The notes: a model not told the origin generated them from the letters alone. DNA of 64,000 bases from Trinickia dinghuensis (GCF_003367175.1 NZ_QRGA01000011.1:62001-126000); one strand, 5' to 3'; counted from the stretch's first letter, positions 8,352-16,276 are shown. Numbers and translations: made by a program.

Positions 8352-8769
8352 TTGTTCAAGCTCGGTTAGGCGTGCATGAAATAACGAATGATCGCCGTCG
8401 CAAGCATCGGAGGGGACGAAGGGACCGGGAAATCGGACTGTTTTCCAAGGATGATGCTGATCTCGCGCACTCGACGACATAAGGCGGCTCGCTCGACGTA
8501 AGGTGGGTGGCGCGGCGGCAAACGTCGCCCGAGCGCCGCCGACGGGCGGCACGCTCGCAGGCCGCGTGCTACGGACGTCACAACGGCGGCGCCCATGCAA
8601 GCATCATCGGAGATCGGGAATGAACGCGAAAGTCGACCGAATGGCTAGGCCGGCGGCCGGGCGTTGTGTGCTTCGGCGGCGGGTGCAATCCACAATGCTC
8701 GACCACCTGCAGACATTCTGCCTGGGAGCGCGGAGACTCGTCCCAGGCAAAATCACGCGAAGCGACTCG
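8352..8769. other. Intergenic, no gene seen
   Basis: Apart from a possible 5' extension of the small membrane-protein gene (to 8480) nothing supports coding. Short open frames on both strands lack motifs, ribosome binding sites and consistent codon use. Confidence 0.5.
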
Positions 8770-9504
8770 TCAAGGAGTGGGCGTTACCGGGCCAACCTCC
8801 CAATTGTACAAACGGCCGTCTTGGGGACGCATCGTCCCCGAGAAAATACCCGTTTCAAAGTAAACGATGTGTTGGTAGTTCAGCGGCTGGCTGGCGCAGC
8901 TTACACCGTTCACGGCATTCCCCCCCTGAATGATGAACGCCCCCTGCGGATCGGTAAACGAACCGGTGATCTGATACCACACACCCGCTTGAATGGTCGG
9001 AGAGTTCGGAGCCGGCGTACCATCGGTGTTCGCCAAATTTATCACCCATTCACGATAACATTTATTATTATCATAAATCAGGAAATAATGCGATAGAGAG
9101 CTATTTCCATTCACGACCGAAGACGTGTTTTGGTCGCGATAATAGAAAGTTATTTTATTATAGGAAGTCAGATCCCAGTCATTAGGAACGGGGGACGACG
9201 GGTTCGGATTGTAGATTCCCACCGACGCATCTACCTGAGCGATCGACGGAGACGGATAGAAGGCGAATTGTACTGCGGGGCCAATCTGGGAGGTAGCGGC
9301 TACGGGACCGATACAGACGTTTCCGGCTCCGCATCCGCCGGTGAGATCCGCGACCCATTGGCTTGCATTCGACGTCGATATGCCGAGGGATTCGCCGGTT
9401 GCAGGCTGCTGGACGATCGAAACCTGGCTGTAAGCAGCCGAGCATGCAATAGCCGATAACGCCGCAACGAACGACTTGCACAATCTGTGATTAATCTGTT
9501 TCAT
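8770..9504 (-). CDS. Secreted protein of unknown family
   Basis: 244 aa. ATG 9504 is preceded by aaaggat 6 bases upstream, a good Shine-Dalgarno. It has a clear Sec signal peptide (residues about 1-26: basic start, CKSFVAALSAIACSAAYS, cleavage near AYS-Q). The mature part is rich in Ser, Asn, Thr, Tyr and Gly, has three Cys in pairs likely to form disulfides (GGCGAGNVC; CYREW; VSC), and ends in a beta-rich segment (QHIVYFETGIF... LYNWEVGPVTPTP), suggesting an exported beta-sandwich. No enzyme motif is recognised. Base composition is lower in GC than the backbone, suggesting transfer. It stands alone in the accessory region. Confidence 0.75.
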   Translation of the reverse strand: MKQINHRLCKSFVAALSAIACSAAYSQVSIVQQPATGESLGISTSNASQWVADLTGGCGAGNVCIGPVAATSQIGPAVQFAFYPSPSIAQVDASVGIYNPNPSSPVPNDWDLTSYNKITFYYRDQNTSSVVNGNSSLSHYFLIYDNNKCYREWVINLANTDGTPAPNSPTIQAGVWYQITGSFTDPQGAFIIQGGNAVNGVSCASQPLNYQHIVYFETGIFSGTMRPQDGRLYNWEVGPVTPTP

Positions 9505-9646
9505 TTTTATCCTTTTATGACAGAGAGAATGCAATTGACGCACCCACCATATCGGCAAAATTCAGACAACCTTTAAGGGCGGCACGCAAAGTGACCTTTT
9601 GAGCCGACACCGGGGCGTCGGCGCGATCCGTTATACCTGATTCGCT

Positions 9647-9766
9647 GATGAGGTGCTGCGACACTTCATGCGCTTCGACTGCTCGTCGAACCAGCTAGTG
9701 CTGCGGATCGGGGAGGAAATCGAAGTGCCGATTGTGGCGGCACGGCCAGCGGCCGTGCAGATGTGA
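9647..9766 (+). pseudogene. Gene fragment homologous to the C-terminal half of the 11859 gene
   Basis: An open 40-codon stretch ends at TGA 9764-9766 and reads EVLRHFMRFDCSSNQLVLRI followed by GEEIEVPIV. It lines up without gaps with residues 51-80 of the intact protein at 11859-12152 (EMLWNFMGFDGASNWPVLWI then GGEIAVPIA), 17 of 30 identical. An in-frame stop at 9638-9640 and no start or 5' half make it a truncated copy. It lies just outside the left att repeat. Confidence 0.7.
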
Positions 9767-9778
9767 AAAAGCCCGCGC
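9757..9778 (+). repeat. Copy 1 of a 3'-end repeat (gcagatgtgaaaa...gcccgcgc)
   Basis: Matches 12671-12691 except for one extra A: the stop codon of each unit followed by an A-run and the GC hairpin arm. The same 3' end is attached to a different gene inside the island. Confidence 0.65.
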
Positions 9779-9894
9779 GGGGCGGACGAGGTTTGATGCG
9801 TTCAGCGTTGCTTTGAACTTACTGCGCTGCTGGAGACTTGCCCTCCGAGGCTCTATTGGCTTTTCAAGCGACGAGAAGACTTGGGCTTGGAGTC

Positions 9895-9938
9895 TGGTAG
9901 ACGACAGGAAGCGTTGGCAGCCTTGTTGCCCCCACGAG
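9895..9938. repeat. Left attachment-like repeat (degenerate attL)
   Basis: Shares an exact 17-base core, gacaggaagcgttggca (9903-9919), plus ttgttg and cccccacgag, in the same order and orientation as 15054-15100 at the 3' end of tRNA-Arg. Several mismatches and a 2-base indel separate the copies. This marks the distal end of the island or of an older one. Confidence 0.75.
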
Positions 9939-9949
9939 AAGCCGAATTT

Positions 9950-10205
9950 CACCTCCTAACCGCTCGGCTATGTAGATCCATGTACCCCCAGCATCTGCTA
10001 TCGAAGCGATGTCGCGGACGCCGACGAACTTTGCCTGCACCATCACGGGCGACGGAGGCCTTGTGTTGATGCGAGAAGGCGCGATCGAGACATCATTGTC
10101 CGAACTCGATACGATGAAAGTGCAGGCTTGCTTGATGAAGCTGGCCGCGGCGAAGTTTTTCGCGGCGATGGCCTGACATTGGGCCGGTGTCGCGTGCGCC
10201 GGCAT
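9950..10205 (-). pseudogene. Possible broken gene for a small exported protein
   Basis: The minus frame from ATG 10205 (MPAHATPAQCQAIAAKNF) has backbone-like codon use for its first 60 codons and an AHA-T signal-cleavage-like site. The hydrophobic part of a signal peptide (LLFAFMVYAGA) appears just upstream but in another frame, and the frame runs on through the att repeat. A decayed gene explains this better than a working one. The next gene on the plus strand leaves no room for a divergent promoter. Confidence 0.3.
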
Positions 10206-10238
10206 ATACCATAAACGCAAACAACAACGGGGAACCAT

Positions 10239-10517
10239 ATGCGAGCGCTATACGTAGCTGGGGCCGTCATCGTCGTCGCGGGATGCACGACGATCTCGGA
10301 CGTCACGTCGGCCGGGGACGGAAACTATACGGTGACGACACAAGTGAGAGGCGGCATGACGCCGTGGGGCGAGGTCAAAGCCTCGAGCCTGAAGCGCGCC
10401 GACGAATACTGCCGACAACAGGGCAAGCAGATGCACCCGGTCGATATGCAGACGCACGGTGTGCGTGGATGGACGCCGCAGGAAGCCGATCGGACGTTCT
10501 CATGCGTGGCGGGATGA
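10239..10517 (+). CDS. Small lipoprotein of unknown function
   Basis: 92 aa, ATG 10239 with gggga 6 bases upstream. It has a lipoprotein signal, ALYVAGAVIVVAGC, with the lipid-accepting Cys at residue 16. The mature part holds GGMTPWGEVKASSLKRADEYC and a second conserved-looking region MHPVDMQTHGVRGW. Short lipoproteins with an 'A..YC..QGK' segment are common in Burkholderiales and phages, without assigned function. It is the first intact gene inside the left att repeat. Confidence 0.75.
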   Translation: MRALYVAGAVIVVAGCTTISDVTSAGDGNYTVTTQVRGGMTPWGEVKASSLKRADEYCRQQGKQMHPVDMQTHGVRGWTPQEADRTFSCVAG

Positions 10518-10609
10518 CGGAAGCCGCGGCGAAGTTGCCCGCGATAATTGGGGGGATGCGAAGCCGGCGCTCGCGCGCCGGGAATCCATTAGTACTGCCG
10601 TCAACTTCC

Positions 10610-11620
10610 CTACAAGCCTTCCCCACTGTCCTCTTCGAGCTCGATGGGGAGCGAAAGAGTTTCGTCGTATGCCGGCACAACTCTATCGAGTTTGATTTTG
10701 AAGTCGGCCCAACGATCGCTAAGCTGCATTACAGTCACGACCCGCGTAATAAGTTCCTTCAAGCGAGGGTCGCCGACGTCAACTGTCAAAAGACGATGGA
10801 GTTGGTGCGTCGCGCGCCCATCAGAATTTTTACGAACCTTTGCCTTGAGTTCTTTCCACACTCCGGGCGCGAGCCGCCGATAGATGATGTCGTTCGTCAA
10901 ATGTCCGAAGTACGGCGGCCGTTTTACTGAATCAGGATCGAACGGAAGGCCACGCAGCCGAAACATTTCCTCGTAAAACTCAGCCGGAAACTTCTTCACA
11001 TACGGCTGCAATTCCTTCGCGACGAATGCTTCGAGTATCTTGGCAAGCGCATCTCGTGCGCGATCCTTTTGATAGCCAGTAGCCTCGTCGACCAACGCAA
11101 TGATGCCAACGCGCATTAGGCCACGCGCGAGCACTTGGCACTGAACGACAATGTGCTCCTGTTGCCTGCCGAGTGCGCCCTCGTTCCATGCGTCAAGCAC
11201 TGCATCAACGAGATCCGGAAGCACCGTCGCAGGGTAGCCATAGGTTGGCGATCCACCGCGTGGCGTCGTGAACTGAATCGGCGATTCCAGAGCCGCGCTT
11301 AACTCTTTGTTTATAAAAGGGGAAAGTGCTTTTGAACTGGTAAACCGAGCCAATCCGGAGCCGCCCGTCGAAGACATGCCCAAGCTTTCTTGCACACCGC
11401 GCTGCGCCAGCACGCGCGTGCCGTCTGCAAGTACATAACAGGGAATTTCAATGTCACCGATTCGAATCGGGTGGTCCACCGATCCATGCGTCGCCACCGG
11501 TAGCGCTTTCTTTGCCTCTCGCGCCGCTACTGCCTTCTTTGCCCTTTGCGTGCGTTGCTCCGGCGTTAGCTTCGCCGCCGCCGCTTTGCCACCTTTAGCT
11601 TTTCGATTCGTCTCAGCCAC
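10610..11620 (-). CDS. P63C-domain protein (Pfam P63C, phage/island associated)
   Basis: 336 aa. GTG 11620 is chosen because ggagg (11624-11628 on the minus strand) sits at the right distance; a TTG at 11632 would consume that site. A Lys/Ala-rich N-terminus (2-45) is followed by a region with EIPCYVLADGTRVLAQRGVQ. The P63C domain spans about residues 200-290 (AFVAKELQPYVKKFPAEFYE, LPFDPDSVKRPPYFGHLTND, RLAPGVWKELK). P63C proteins occur on phages and islands; their molecular function is not established. The upstream promoter carries direct repeats suggesting autoregulation. Confidence 0.85.
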   Translation of the reverse strand: MAETNRKAKGGKAAAAKLTPEQRTQRAKKAVAAREAKKALPVATHGSVDHPIRIGDIEIPCYVLADGTRVLAQRGVQESLGMSSTGGSGLARFTSSKALSPFINKELSAALESPIQFTTPRGGSPTYGYPATVLPDLVDAVLDAWNEGALGRQQEHIVVQCQVLARGLMRVGIIALVDEATGYQKDRARDALAKILEAFVAKELQPYVKKFPAEFYEEMFRLRGLPFDPDSVKRPPYFGHLTNDIIYRRLAPGVWKELKAKVRKNSDGRATHQLHRLLTVDVGDPRLKELITRVVTVMQLSDRWADFKIKLDRVVPAYDETLSLPIELEEDSGEGL

Positions 11621-11647
11621 GCCAACCTCCAATTGGTCAGAGATTTC

Positions 11648-11691
11648 ACTGTATCTAACAAACGAATTACTTGCAAGATATATCTAACAAA
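11648..11691 (-). promoter_or_regulatory. Promoter with flanking direct repeats upstream of the P63C gene
   Basis: On the minus strand a -35 TTGCAA (11676-11671) and -10 TACAGT (11653-11648) lie 17 bases apart. The 11-base sequence tatctaacaaa occurs at 11652-11662, overlapping the -10, and again at 11681-11691, just beyond the -35; the starts are 29 bases apart, near three helical turns. This fits a repressor operator pair. Confidence 0.55.
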
Positions 11692-11858
11692 AATAAGAAA
11701 TGCAAGATGCTAGATCGCTTTGCGTTTGGCGCGATGAGATCGCCTGCGCCACATAGTGAGCTTCGCGTGAGAAGCAGCACTGAGCATGCGCCAGCCCTCT
11801 CCCGCAACGCCACTACGGCGAGTACCCTGACTACCGATGAGCCGTCAGTGGAGAGAGC

Positions 11859-12152
11859 ATGGCCAACGACAAGCGCCTGATCCCCGGCACCTTCTACTGG
11901 GTCATCCCCGAGATCGATCCCGACGCCGACGATCGGGACCAGTGGCAACCAGGCCAGGAATGGCAAGACGAGATGCAGTCGGCCCGCTTCAACGGCTGGA
12001 ACGCCGCGGGAGAGATGCTGTGGAATTTCATGGGCTTCGACGGCGCGTCGAACTGGCCGGTGCTTTGGATTGGCGGGGAGATCGCGGTGCCGATCGCGCC
12101 GACGCGACAGTCAGGCGTGGCTAGCGGACAGGCGGCATGCCTCTCGGCTTGA
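11859..12152 (+). CDS. Island/phage protein of unknown function
   Basis: 97 aa, ATG 11859 with ggagag 4-9 bases upstream. Soluble, acidic and tryptophan-rich; motifs seen are LIPGTFYWVIPEIDPDAD and WPVLWIGGEIAVPIA. A truncated relative lies at 9647-9766, so the family has been present at this locus more than once. No function can be assigned. Confidence 0.65.
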   Translation: MANDKRLIPGTFYWVIPEIDPDADDRDQWQPGQEWQDEMQSARFNGWNAAGEMLWNFMGFDGASNWPVLWIGGEIAVPIAPTRQSGVASGQAACLSA

Positions 12153-12161
12153 TTCCATCAG

Positions 12162-12680
12162 ATGATTGCCCGACAATTGCGCGTTCCGACCAATCGAGCG
12201 AAAAAAATGGCGATTAATCTAAAAGGAATGCAAGACAAGAATCTCGAACCGAAGTGGCTGAAGGTGATTGCACTTGTCATATTTGTGCTGCTCTCGAGTT
12301 GGATACTCGGAAAAGCCGATGATTCATTGCATGCGCACCCGTATAGCGCACTAGCATCAACGGCGTTTTACGCGGCGCTCGTCATGGCCACTGGGCTTTT
12401 CTACGATGTCGCGAAGTCGTGTTTATCGGATGACACGCACCCGCCAATTTTCGGCCTTCTTTCCGTTTCGATTTTCGGCTGGTGCGCTATCAAACTCGCC
12501 TTAAACGGGCACTTCATCGCGTTCTGCGCACTAACGGCGCTGACCGTGGGTGCCGCGATATGGACTTATCGCCATTTCCACGGCAACAAGGAGGAGAAGG
12601 AGCCGAGCCCTACCGACGCGAAGCAGAAAGGTAGTGGAGCGATTGATGGTGCCGACGGGGGCACCTCCGCGCAGATGTGA
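12162..12680 (+). CDS. Small inner-membrane protein of unknown function
   Basis: 172 aa from ATG 12162; ATG 12207 (157 aa, MAINLKGMQDKN) is equally possible and neither has a good Shine-Dalgarno. Hydrophobic segments lie at about 37-52, 65-83, 97-113 and 118-135, followed by a charged cytoplasmic tail rich in Lys, Glu and Gly. Composition is AT-richer than the backbone. It begins 9 bases after the preceding gene, so the two may be co-transcribed. A GC hairpin follows directly. Confidence 0.6.
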   Translation: MIARQLRVPTNRAKKMAINLKGMQDKNLEPKWLKVIALVIFVLLSSWILGKADDSLHAHPYSALASTAFYAALVMATGLFYDVAKSCLSDDTHPPIFGLLSVSIFGWCAIKLALNGHFIAFCALTALTVGAAIWTYRHFHGNKEEKEPSPTDAKQKGSGAIDGADGGTSAQM

Positions 12681-12682
12681 AA

Positions 12683-12701
12683 AGCCCGCGCCGGGCGGGC
12701 T
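12683..12701 (+). terminator. GC hairpin at the end of the two-gene plus-strand unit
   Basis: Perfect 7-bp stem agcccgc (12683-12689) / gcgggct (12695-12701) with a 5-base loop, starting two bases after the stop of the membrane-protein gene. No T-tract follows, so it is a weak or Rho-assisted terminator. Bases 12671-12691 repeat 9757-9778. Confidence 0.5.
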
Positions 12702-12725
12702 CAACTGCGAGAGGTGGGGAGTGGG

Positions 12726-13055
12726 CTACGGATTTTTATCTACCCAGTCGTGCTCTCCACAGACTCGCATAAATGCAGTGCCGTCCTCGAAGGTAAAGCT
12801 TGCCTTGACCTTGTCGTCAGAAGTTAGGTGTACCGTGTACACGGCGCATTTCTTCTTCGGATCCACGGCGCATTTTACCTCTTTGTCCTTTAGCGTATGC
12901 AGATGAAGCTTGCTCGGTGCCTTGCTGATATCCAGCAAAATCAATTCGGAGAGCGTTTTGCGCGCCTCTTTTTTGACCCGCTCGTCTAGCTTAGCAAACG
13001 TCTTTCGGAAGGTCTCAGAGCCAAAGTCGATTTTTTCTATTATGAAACCCGCCAA
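12726..13055 (-). CDS. RelE/ParE-like protein (possible toxin)
   Basis: 109 aa from TTG 13055 with ggag about 9 bases upstream. It has a helical N-terminus (FAKLDERVKKEARKTLSELI), then KLHLHTL and the strands CAVYTVHLTSDDKVKASFTF and AFMRVCGEHDWVDKNP, which follow the RelE/ParE fold order (helices, 'L..L', three to four strands, final His/Asp). No canonical small antitoxin is next to it; the preceding gene, 12 bases upstream in the same unit, is 175 aa. Toxin function is inference from fold pattern only. Confidence 0.55.
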   Translation of the reverse strand: MAGFIIEKIDFGSETFRKTFAKLDERVKKEARKTLSELILLDISKAPSKLHLHTLKDKEVKCAVDPKKKCAVYTVHLTSDDKVKASFTFEDGTAFMRVCGEHDWVDKNP

Positions 13056-13067
13056 TGAACGTCTCCG

Positions 13068-13595
13068 TCAGAACTGGCTGAGCATCTTCATTACTTCATC
13101 GGCAGTCGACGCAACGAAGCCTTCATGACGAACAGTGTGATCGGCGTCGTGCTCCGCTATTTCCCACTGAATTTTGTTTGCGAGCTCGAACCCCTCGCAG
13201 CACAATGCCACGGACCGCTCAACTTCGCTAAGCAATGCCTTGTCGAAGCGGCCACGCAGCCCCTTATGTTCCGGCTGCATGTGGGCTTTGCTCTGCAGCA
13301 GCCGATCGCGAAGCGCCAATGCGTCGGCTTTAATCGCCTCGAGACTGTCCCGCAATTCGAAATCCGGATCGATGACACGCTCCGTAGCAAACGGAATTGC
13401 ACGACAAACTTCCATCAGCCTAACGTTGCTGTTTGCCAATTGCTCGTTGAGCCGACGAGCGCGGGCGATAACTCTTCGAGCCATCCAAGGAACCGCGAAC
13501 TTGTTGGACCAAAAGACGCCGCCTGACTCTCGGATCAGGTCCGACAGGGACGCTTCGACACCTCGTGCGGTCGTTTCTATCGTCACTGCGTACAT
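13068..13595 (-). CDS. Unknown helical protein, partner of the RelE-like gene
   Basis: 175 aa. ATG 13595 is chosen because cggaga lies 7 bases upstream; the frame extends to 13724 without support. The N-terminus YAVTIETTARGVEASLSDLI may form a short beta-alpha unit. The rest is helical with many Arg/Glu pairs (MARRVIARARRLNEQL, DSLEAIKADALALRDRLL). Its size and position, first of a two-gene unit with a RelE-like protein second, could make it an antitoxin-like or accessory partner, but it matches no antitoxin family I recognise. Confidence 0.6.
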   Translation of the reverse strand: MYAVTIETTARGVEASLSDLIRESGGVFWSNKFAVPWMARRVIARARRLNEQLANSNVRLMEVCRAIPFATERVIDPDFELRDSLEAIKADALALRDRLLQSKAHMQPEHKGLRGRFDKALLSEVERSVALCCEGFELANKIQWEIAEHDADHTVRHEGFVASTADEVMKMLSQF

Positions 13596-13731
13596 AAATT
13601 TCTCCGAGGAACTTGACAAAGCCACCCTAGTTGGGTGTCGGCATTGTACCCAAGAACCTTTAGCCCACAGCCGAAAGCCGCGAAAAAATGTGGGTCTTTC
13701 GGAAACAACCGTAACTACAATCATGCAGATC

Positions 13732-13737
13732 TGTCAA
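13732..13737 (-). promoter_or_regulatory. Perfect -35 hexamer (TTGACA) upstream of the two-gene cassette
   Basis: TTGACA on the minus strand, about 140 bases before the 13595 start. No strong -10 is seen at 16-18 bases. A separate TACAAT lies nearer the gene. The exact promoter is unresolved. Confidence 0.3.
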
Positions 13738-13769
13738 GAGTTTACCCCTTTCAAAGCTTCGCCTCGGCG

Positions 13770-14922
13770 CTAGCCGACCCCAATAATTGGGGAGCCTGAC
13801 AGTCGCATCTTCCCCAAAAAATCGCCCCACCACTGCATCATCCGCCGGCGCTCCGGCAAGTACTGTGCGTGGCTGTACGCAGCGCGCACGTCGTTGCGCT
13901 CACTGTGCGCCAACTGACGTTCAATCCAGTCGGGCTCGAAGCCGTTCTCGTTCAGGATCGTCGAGGCCAGTCCGCGGAAGCCGTGCCAGGTCATCTGGGA
14001 GTGGTAGCCGATGCGGTATAGGGCAAACAGCACCGTGTTCTCGCTGATCGGCTTCTGCGTATTGGAACGGCTCGGGAAGACCCACTTCCACCGGCCGATG
14101 AGTTCCCTGATCTGACGAATTACCTCGCGCGCCTGCGTCGACAGCGGCACGATATGTGGGCTCGGCATTTTCATCCGCTCCGCCGGGATACGCCACGCGG
14201 CCTTCGCCTCGTCGAACTCGGGCCATTCGGCAAACCGCATCTCGCCGGTGCGCACGAACGTCAGCGCCATGAACTGCAGCGCGAGACGCGTCGGCAGATC
14301 ACCGTCGTACGCCGCGATCTTGCGCATCAGTTCGGGCAACTCGGCCTCGGTAACGCGCGCCATGTGCTTGACCTTGCGCGTCTTGCGCGCGCCCTTCAGA
14401 TCGGGCGTCGGGTCGCGCTCACAGCGGCCCGTATCTACGCCAAAGCGGAACACCTGCCCGGCGAGCTGCATCGATTTCTTCGACATTTCGAATGCGCCGC
14501 GGGACTCGATCTTCCTCAGCACGGCGAGCAGTTCGGGCGGCGTAATCTCCGCGATCGGCCGCGCGCCGAGTGCCGGGAACAGTTCCTTCTCGATCAGGCT
14601 AATTACGCCATCGGCATAACTCGATTTCCACGTTTGGCATTTCGCCTCATGCCATTCGCGCGCGATCGTCTCAAACGAGTTTGTCCGGCGTAGCCCAGCC
14701 TCGAGCTTTACGCGGCGCTTCTCATGGGACGGGTCTAGGCCACCCCTGATTTGGGCTTTGATGGCGTCTCGCGCCTTCCTGGCGGCCAGCAGCGACACAG
14801 TCGGGTAGACGCCGATGGCATGCACCCTCTCCGTGCCGTCTACACGGTATTTCAGCCGCCAGTACTTGGCGCCGCTCGGCCGCGACATGAAGATACATGC
14901 CTTGGCCGTCAGTCAGGGGCAT
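13770..14922 (-). pseudogene. Tyrosine integrase (P4-type) with a 5' frameshift
   Basis: The main frame (13770-14888, 372 aa from an internal ATG) begins RPSGAKYWRLKYRVDGTER and holds the catalytic set: Arg in FVRTGEMRF, Lys in MKMPSPH, H-x-x-R in WHGFRGLA, His in QLAHSERND, and Tyr in the AAYSH segment. P4-type integrases normally carry about 30 more N-terminal residues. These are present in another frame: MPLTDGQGMYLHV from ATG 14922. The two join if one base in the gtcgcgg stretch near 14885 is removed. The N-terminal arm-binding part is therefore disrupted, or the protein starts at 14888. It lies next to the target tRNA-Arg. Confidence 0.8.
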
Positions 14923-14932
14923 CTGAAAAGCG

Positions 14933-14950
14933 GGGGTATTTCGGTACCCC
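14933..14950. repeat. Palindrome upstream of the integrase frame
   Basis: ggggta (14933-14938) / tacccc (14945-14950) around a six-base centre, between the integrase start and the att repeat. It could be an integrase or excisionase arm site or an operator. Confidence 0.35.
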
Positions 14951-15053
14951 ATTCAGTCAAAAAAGTACCTCCACGGTTAGTGGGTGTCAATGGGAAAACT
15001 TGGGCAACGATGGGAAGTTAACTGGCCGCAAGCCCTTGACTGGCTTGGGATTT

Positions 15054-15100
15054 TGGTAGATGACAGGAAGCGTTGGCAACATTGTTGGCCCCCCCACGAG
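15054..15100. repeat. Right attachment-like repeat (attR at tRNA-Arg)
   Basis: Contains the 17-base core gacaggaagcgttggca (15062-15078) and runs into the last bases of the tRNA (15086-15100). It is the partner of 9895-9938. Confidence 0.75.
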
Positions 15101-15160
15101 GAATCGAACCTCGATTTCAGGTTTAGAAGACCCGTGTTCTATCCGTTGAACTATGGGGAG
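15086..15160 (-). tRNA. tRNA-Arg (anticodon TCT)
   Basis: 75 bases with encoded CCA (15088-15086). The acceptor stem ctcccca pairs with tgggggg (one T-G). D-stem gttc/gaac, anticodon stem cgggt/acctg around loop cttctaa (anticodon 15127-15125), T-arm cgagg-ttcgatt-cctcg. It is the island target: an att repeat starts at its 3' end. Confidence 0.95.
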
Positions 15161-15251
15161 GCGAAGGCGTGATTGTACGACGTGCCGGCCACACCGAGCC
15201 GGGGGCGGGATTATACCCGATCCCCCGGGGCGAAACGCCGGACGATTAACA

Positions 15252-16082
15252 TCAGACCGGCTGGCCGTGCGTCACGAACCACGCGAAACACGCGAGGCCC
15301 ACCACCACGCAATACACGCCGAACGAGGCCAGACGGCCGCGCCCCTCGAAATAGCGCATCAGGAAGCGCACGCTCAAATACGCCGCGATCGCCGTCAGCA
15401 CGCCGCCAACCAGCGCGGTGCCCAATTGCCCCTGCGTGTGAAAGAGCTTCGGAATCTCGAGCAGCCCCGCCGCGAAAATGATCGGCGTGCCGAGCAGGAA
15501 GGCGAACTCGGCCGCGCTTTCAGCCGTCAGTCCGGCCGCGTTGCCCGCGATCATCGTCAAACCGCTACGCGAAAAACCCGGAATCAACGCCCCGATCTGC
15601 GCGAGGCCGACCAAAAACGCTTGCTTGAACGTCAGATTCTCAGGCGGCCGGTGCACGCGCGAGCGCTGCAGGCGATCGCCGAGCCAGAGCAGCACGCCGT
15701 TCACCACGAGCGCGAGCGCAACGATCCGCAAATCGTGAAAAAGACGCTCGAGCCGCTTTTCGAGCACGAGACCGACGAGGCCCGCGGGAATCGTGCCGAT
15801 GATCAGCGCCCACATCATGTGGCCTTCTTCGCTGCGCCGCCCGGCCAGCGAACCGAACCATCCGGCGATCAGCGCGATCCAGCGTTTGCGGAAATACCAC
15901 AAAAGAGCAAGCGCCGTGCCAAGGTGCAGTGCAACGAGGAACGGAATCAACTGCGGCGCATGCTTGTCTATATGGATGCCGAGCAGCGCCGGCGCCAGCA
16001 GGGTATGACCCAAGCTGCTGACGGGGAAAAGTTCGGTTACGCCCTGCAGGACGCTCAGAAAAATCAAAAACCAAAGGCTCAC
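15252..16082 (-). CDS. uppP: Undecaprenyl-diphosphatase UppP (BacA family)
   Basis: 276 aa, GTG 16082 with aaagga 7 bases upstream. Integral membrane enzyme that dephosphorylates undecaprenyl diphosphate to recycle the lipid carrier for peptidoglycan. Motifs: [17 protein letters not shown] near residue 13 (family (E/Q)GxTExLPISSxGH) and IPGFSRSG (about 168-175), both with residues needed for catalysis. About eight membrane helices; length is typical (about 270). It is divergent from the LacI-type regulator with 240 bases between. Confidence 0.93.
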   Translation of the reverse strand: MSLWFLIFLSVLQGVTELFPVSSLGHTLLAPALLGIHIDKHAPQLIPFLVALHLGTALALLWYFRKRWIALIAGWFGSLAGRRSEEGHMMWALIIGTIPAGLVGLVLEKRLERLFHDLRIVALALVVNGVLLWLGDRLQRSRVHRPPENLTFKQAFLVGLAQIGALIPGFSRSGLTMIAGNAAGLTAESAAEFAFLLGTPIIFAAGLLEIPKLFHTQGQLGTALVGGVLTAIAAYLSVRFLMRYFEGRGRLASFGVYCVVVGLACFAWFVTHGQPV

Positions 16083-16276
16083 GCGTCGATCCTTTCTTTG
16101 TTCGAAGGGGGGATGATGAGAAATTTTCCGGATAGCCGCCAGCCGGCAGCCTCCCGATCGCGACCGATTATGCCTAGCACAAACGATTGAGCCAAGCTAA
16201 GAAAACATTTTTTTCAGCCCAAATATCGAGCAAAAACGTCATGGGTCAGTCATAATCGACCCGGATAATCGTTGCG

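Larger units (their letters stand above)
9505..10238. other. Decayed accessory segment
   Basis: 734 bases without an intact gene. In order: an AT-rich promoter region for the secreted protein, a gene fragment at 9647-9766, a copy of the gcagatgtgaaaa tail, a degenerate att repeat at 9895-9938, and a possible broken secreted-protein gene on the minus strand at about 9950-10205. It looks like the scar of earlier integrations. Confidence 0.6.
9895..15100. mobile_element. 5.1-kb genomic island in tRNA-Arg(TCT)
   Basis: Bounded by direct repeats (9895-9938 and 15054-15100), the right one reaching into the 3' end of a tRNA gene. A tyrosine-recombinase gene sits next to the tRNA. Between them lie small, mostly unrecognised genes with lower GC and mixed orientation. 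No replication, packaging or structural genes are seen, so this is a satellite-sized or degraded element. The integrase has a 5' frameshift, so it is probably immobile now unless helped in trans. Confidence 0.75.
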
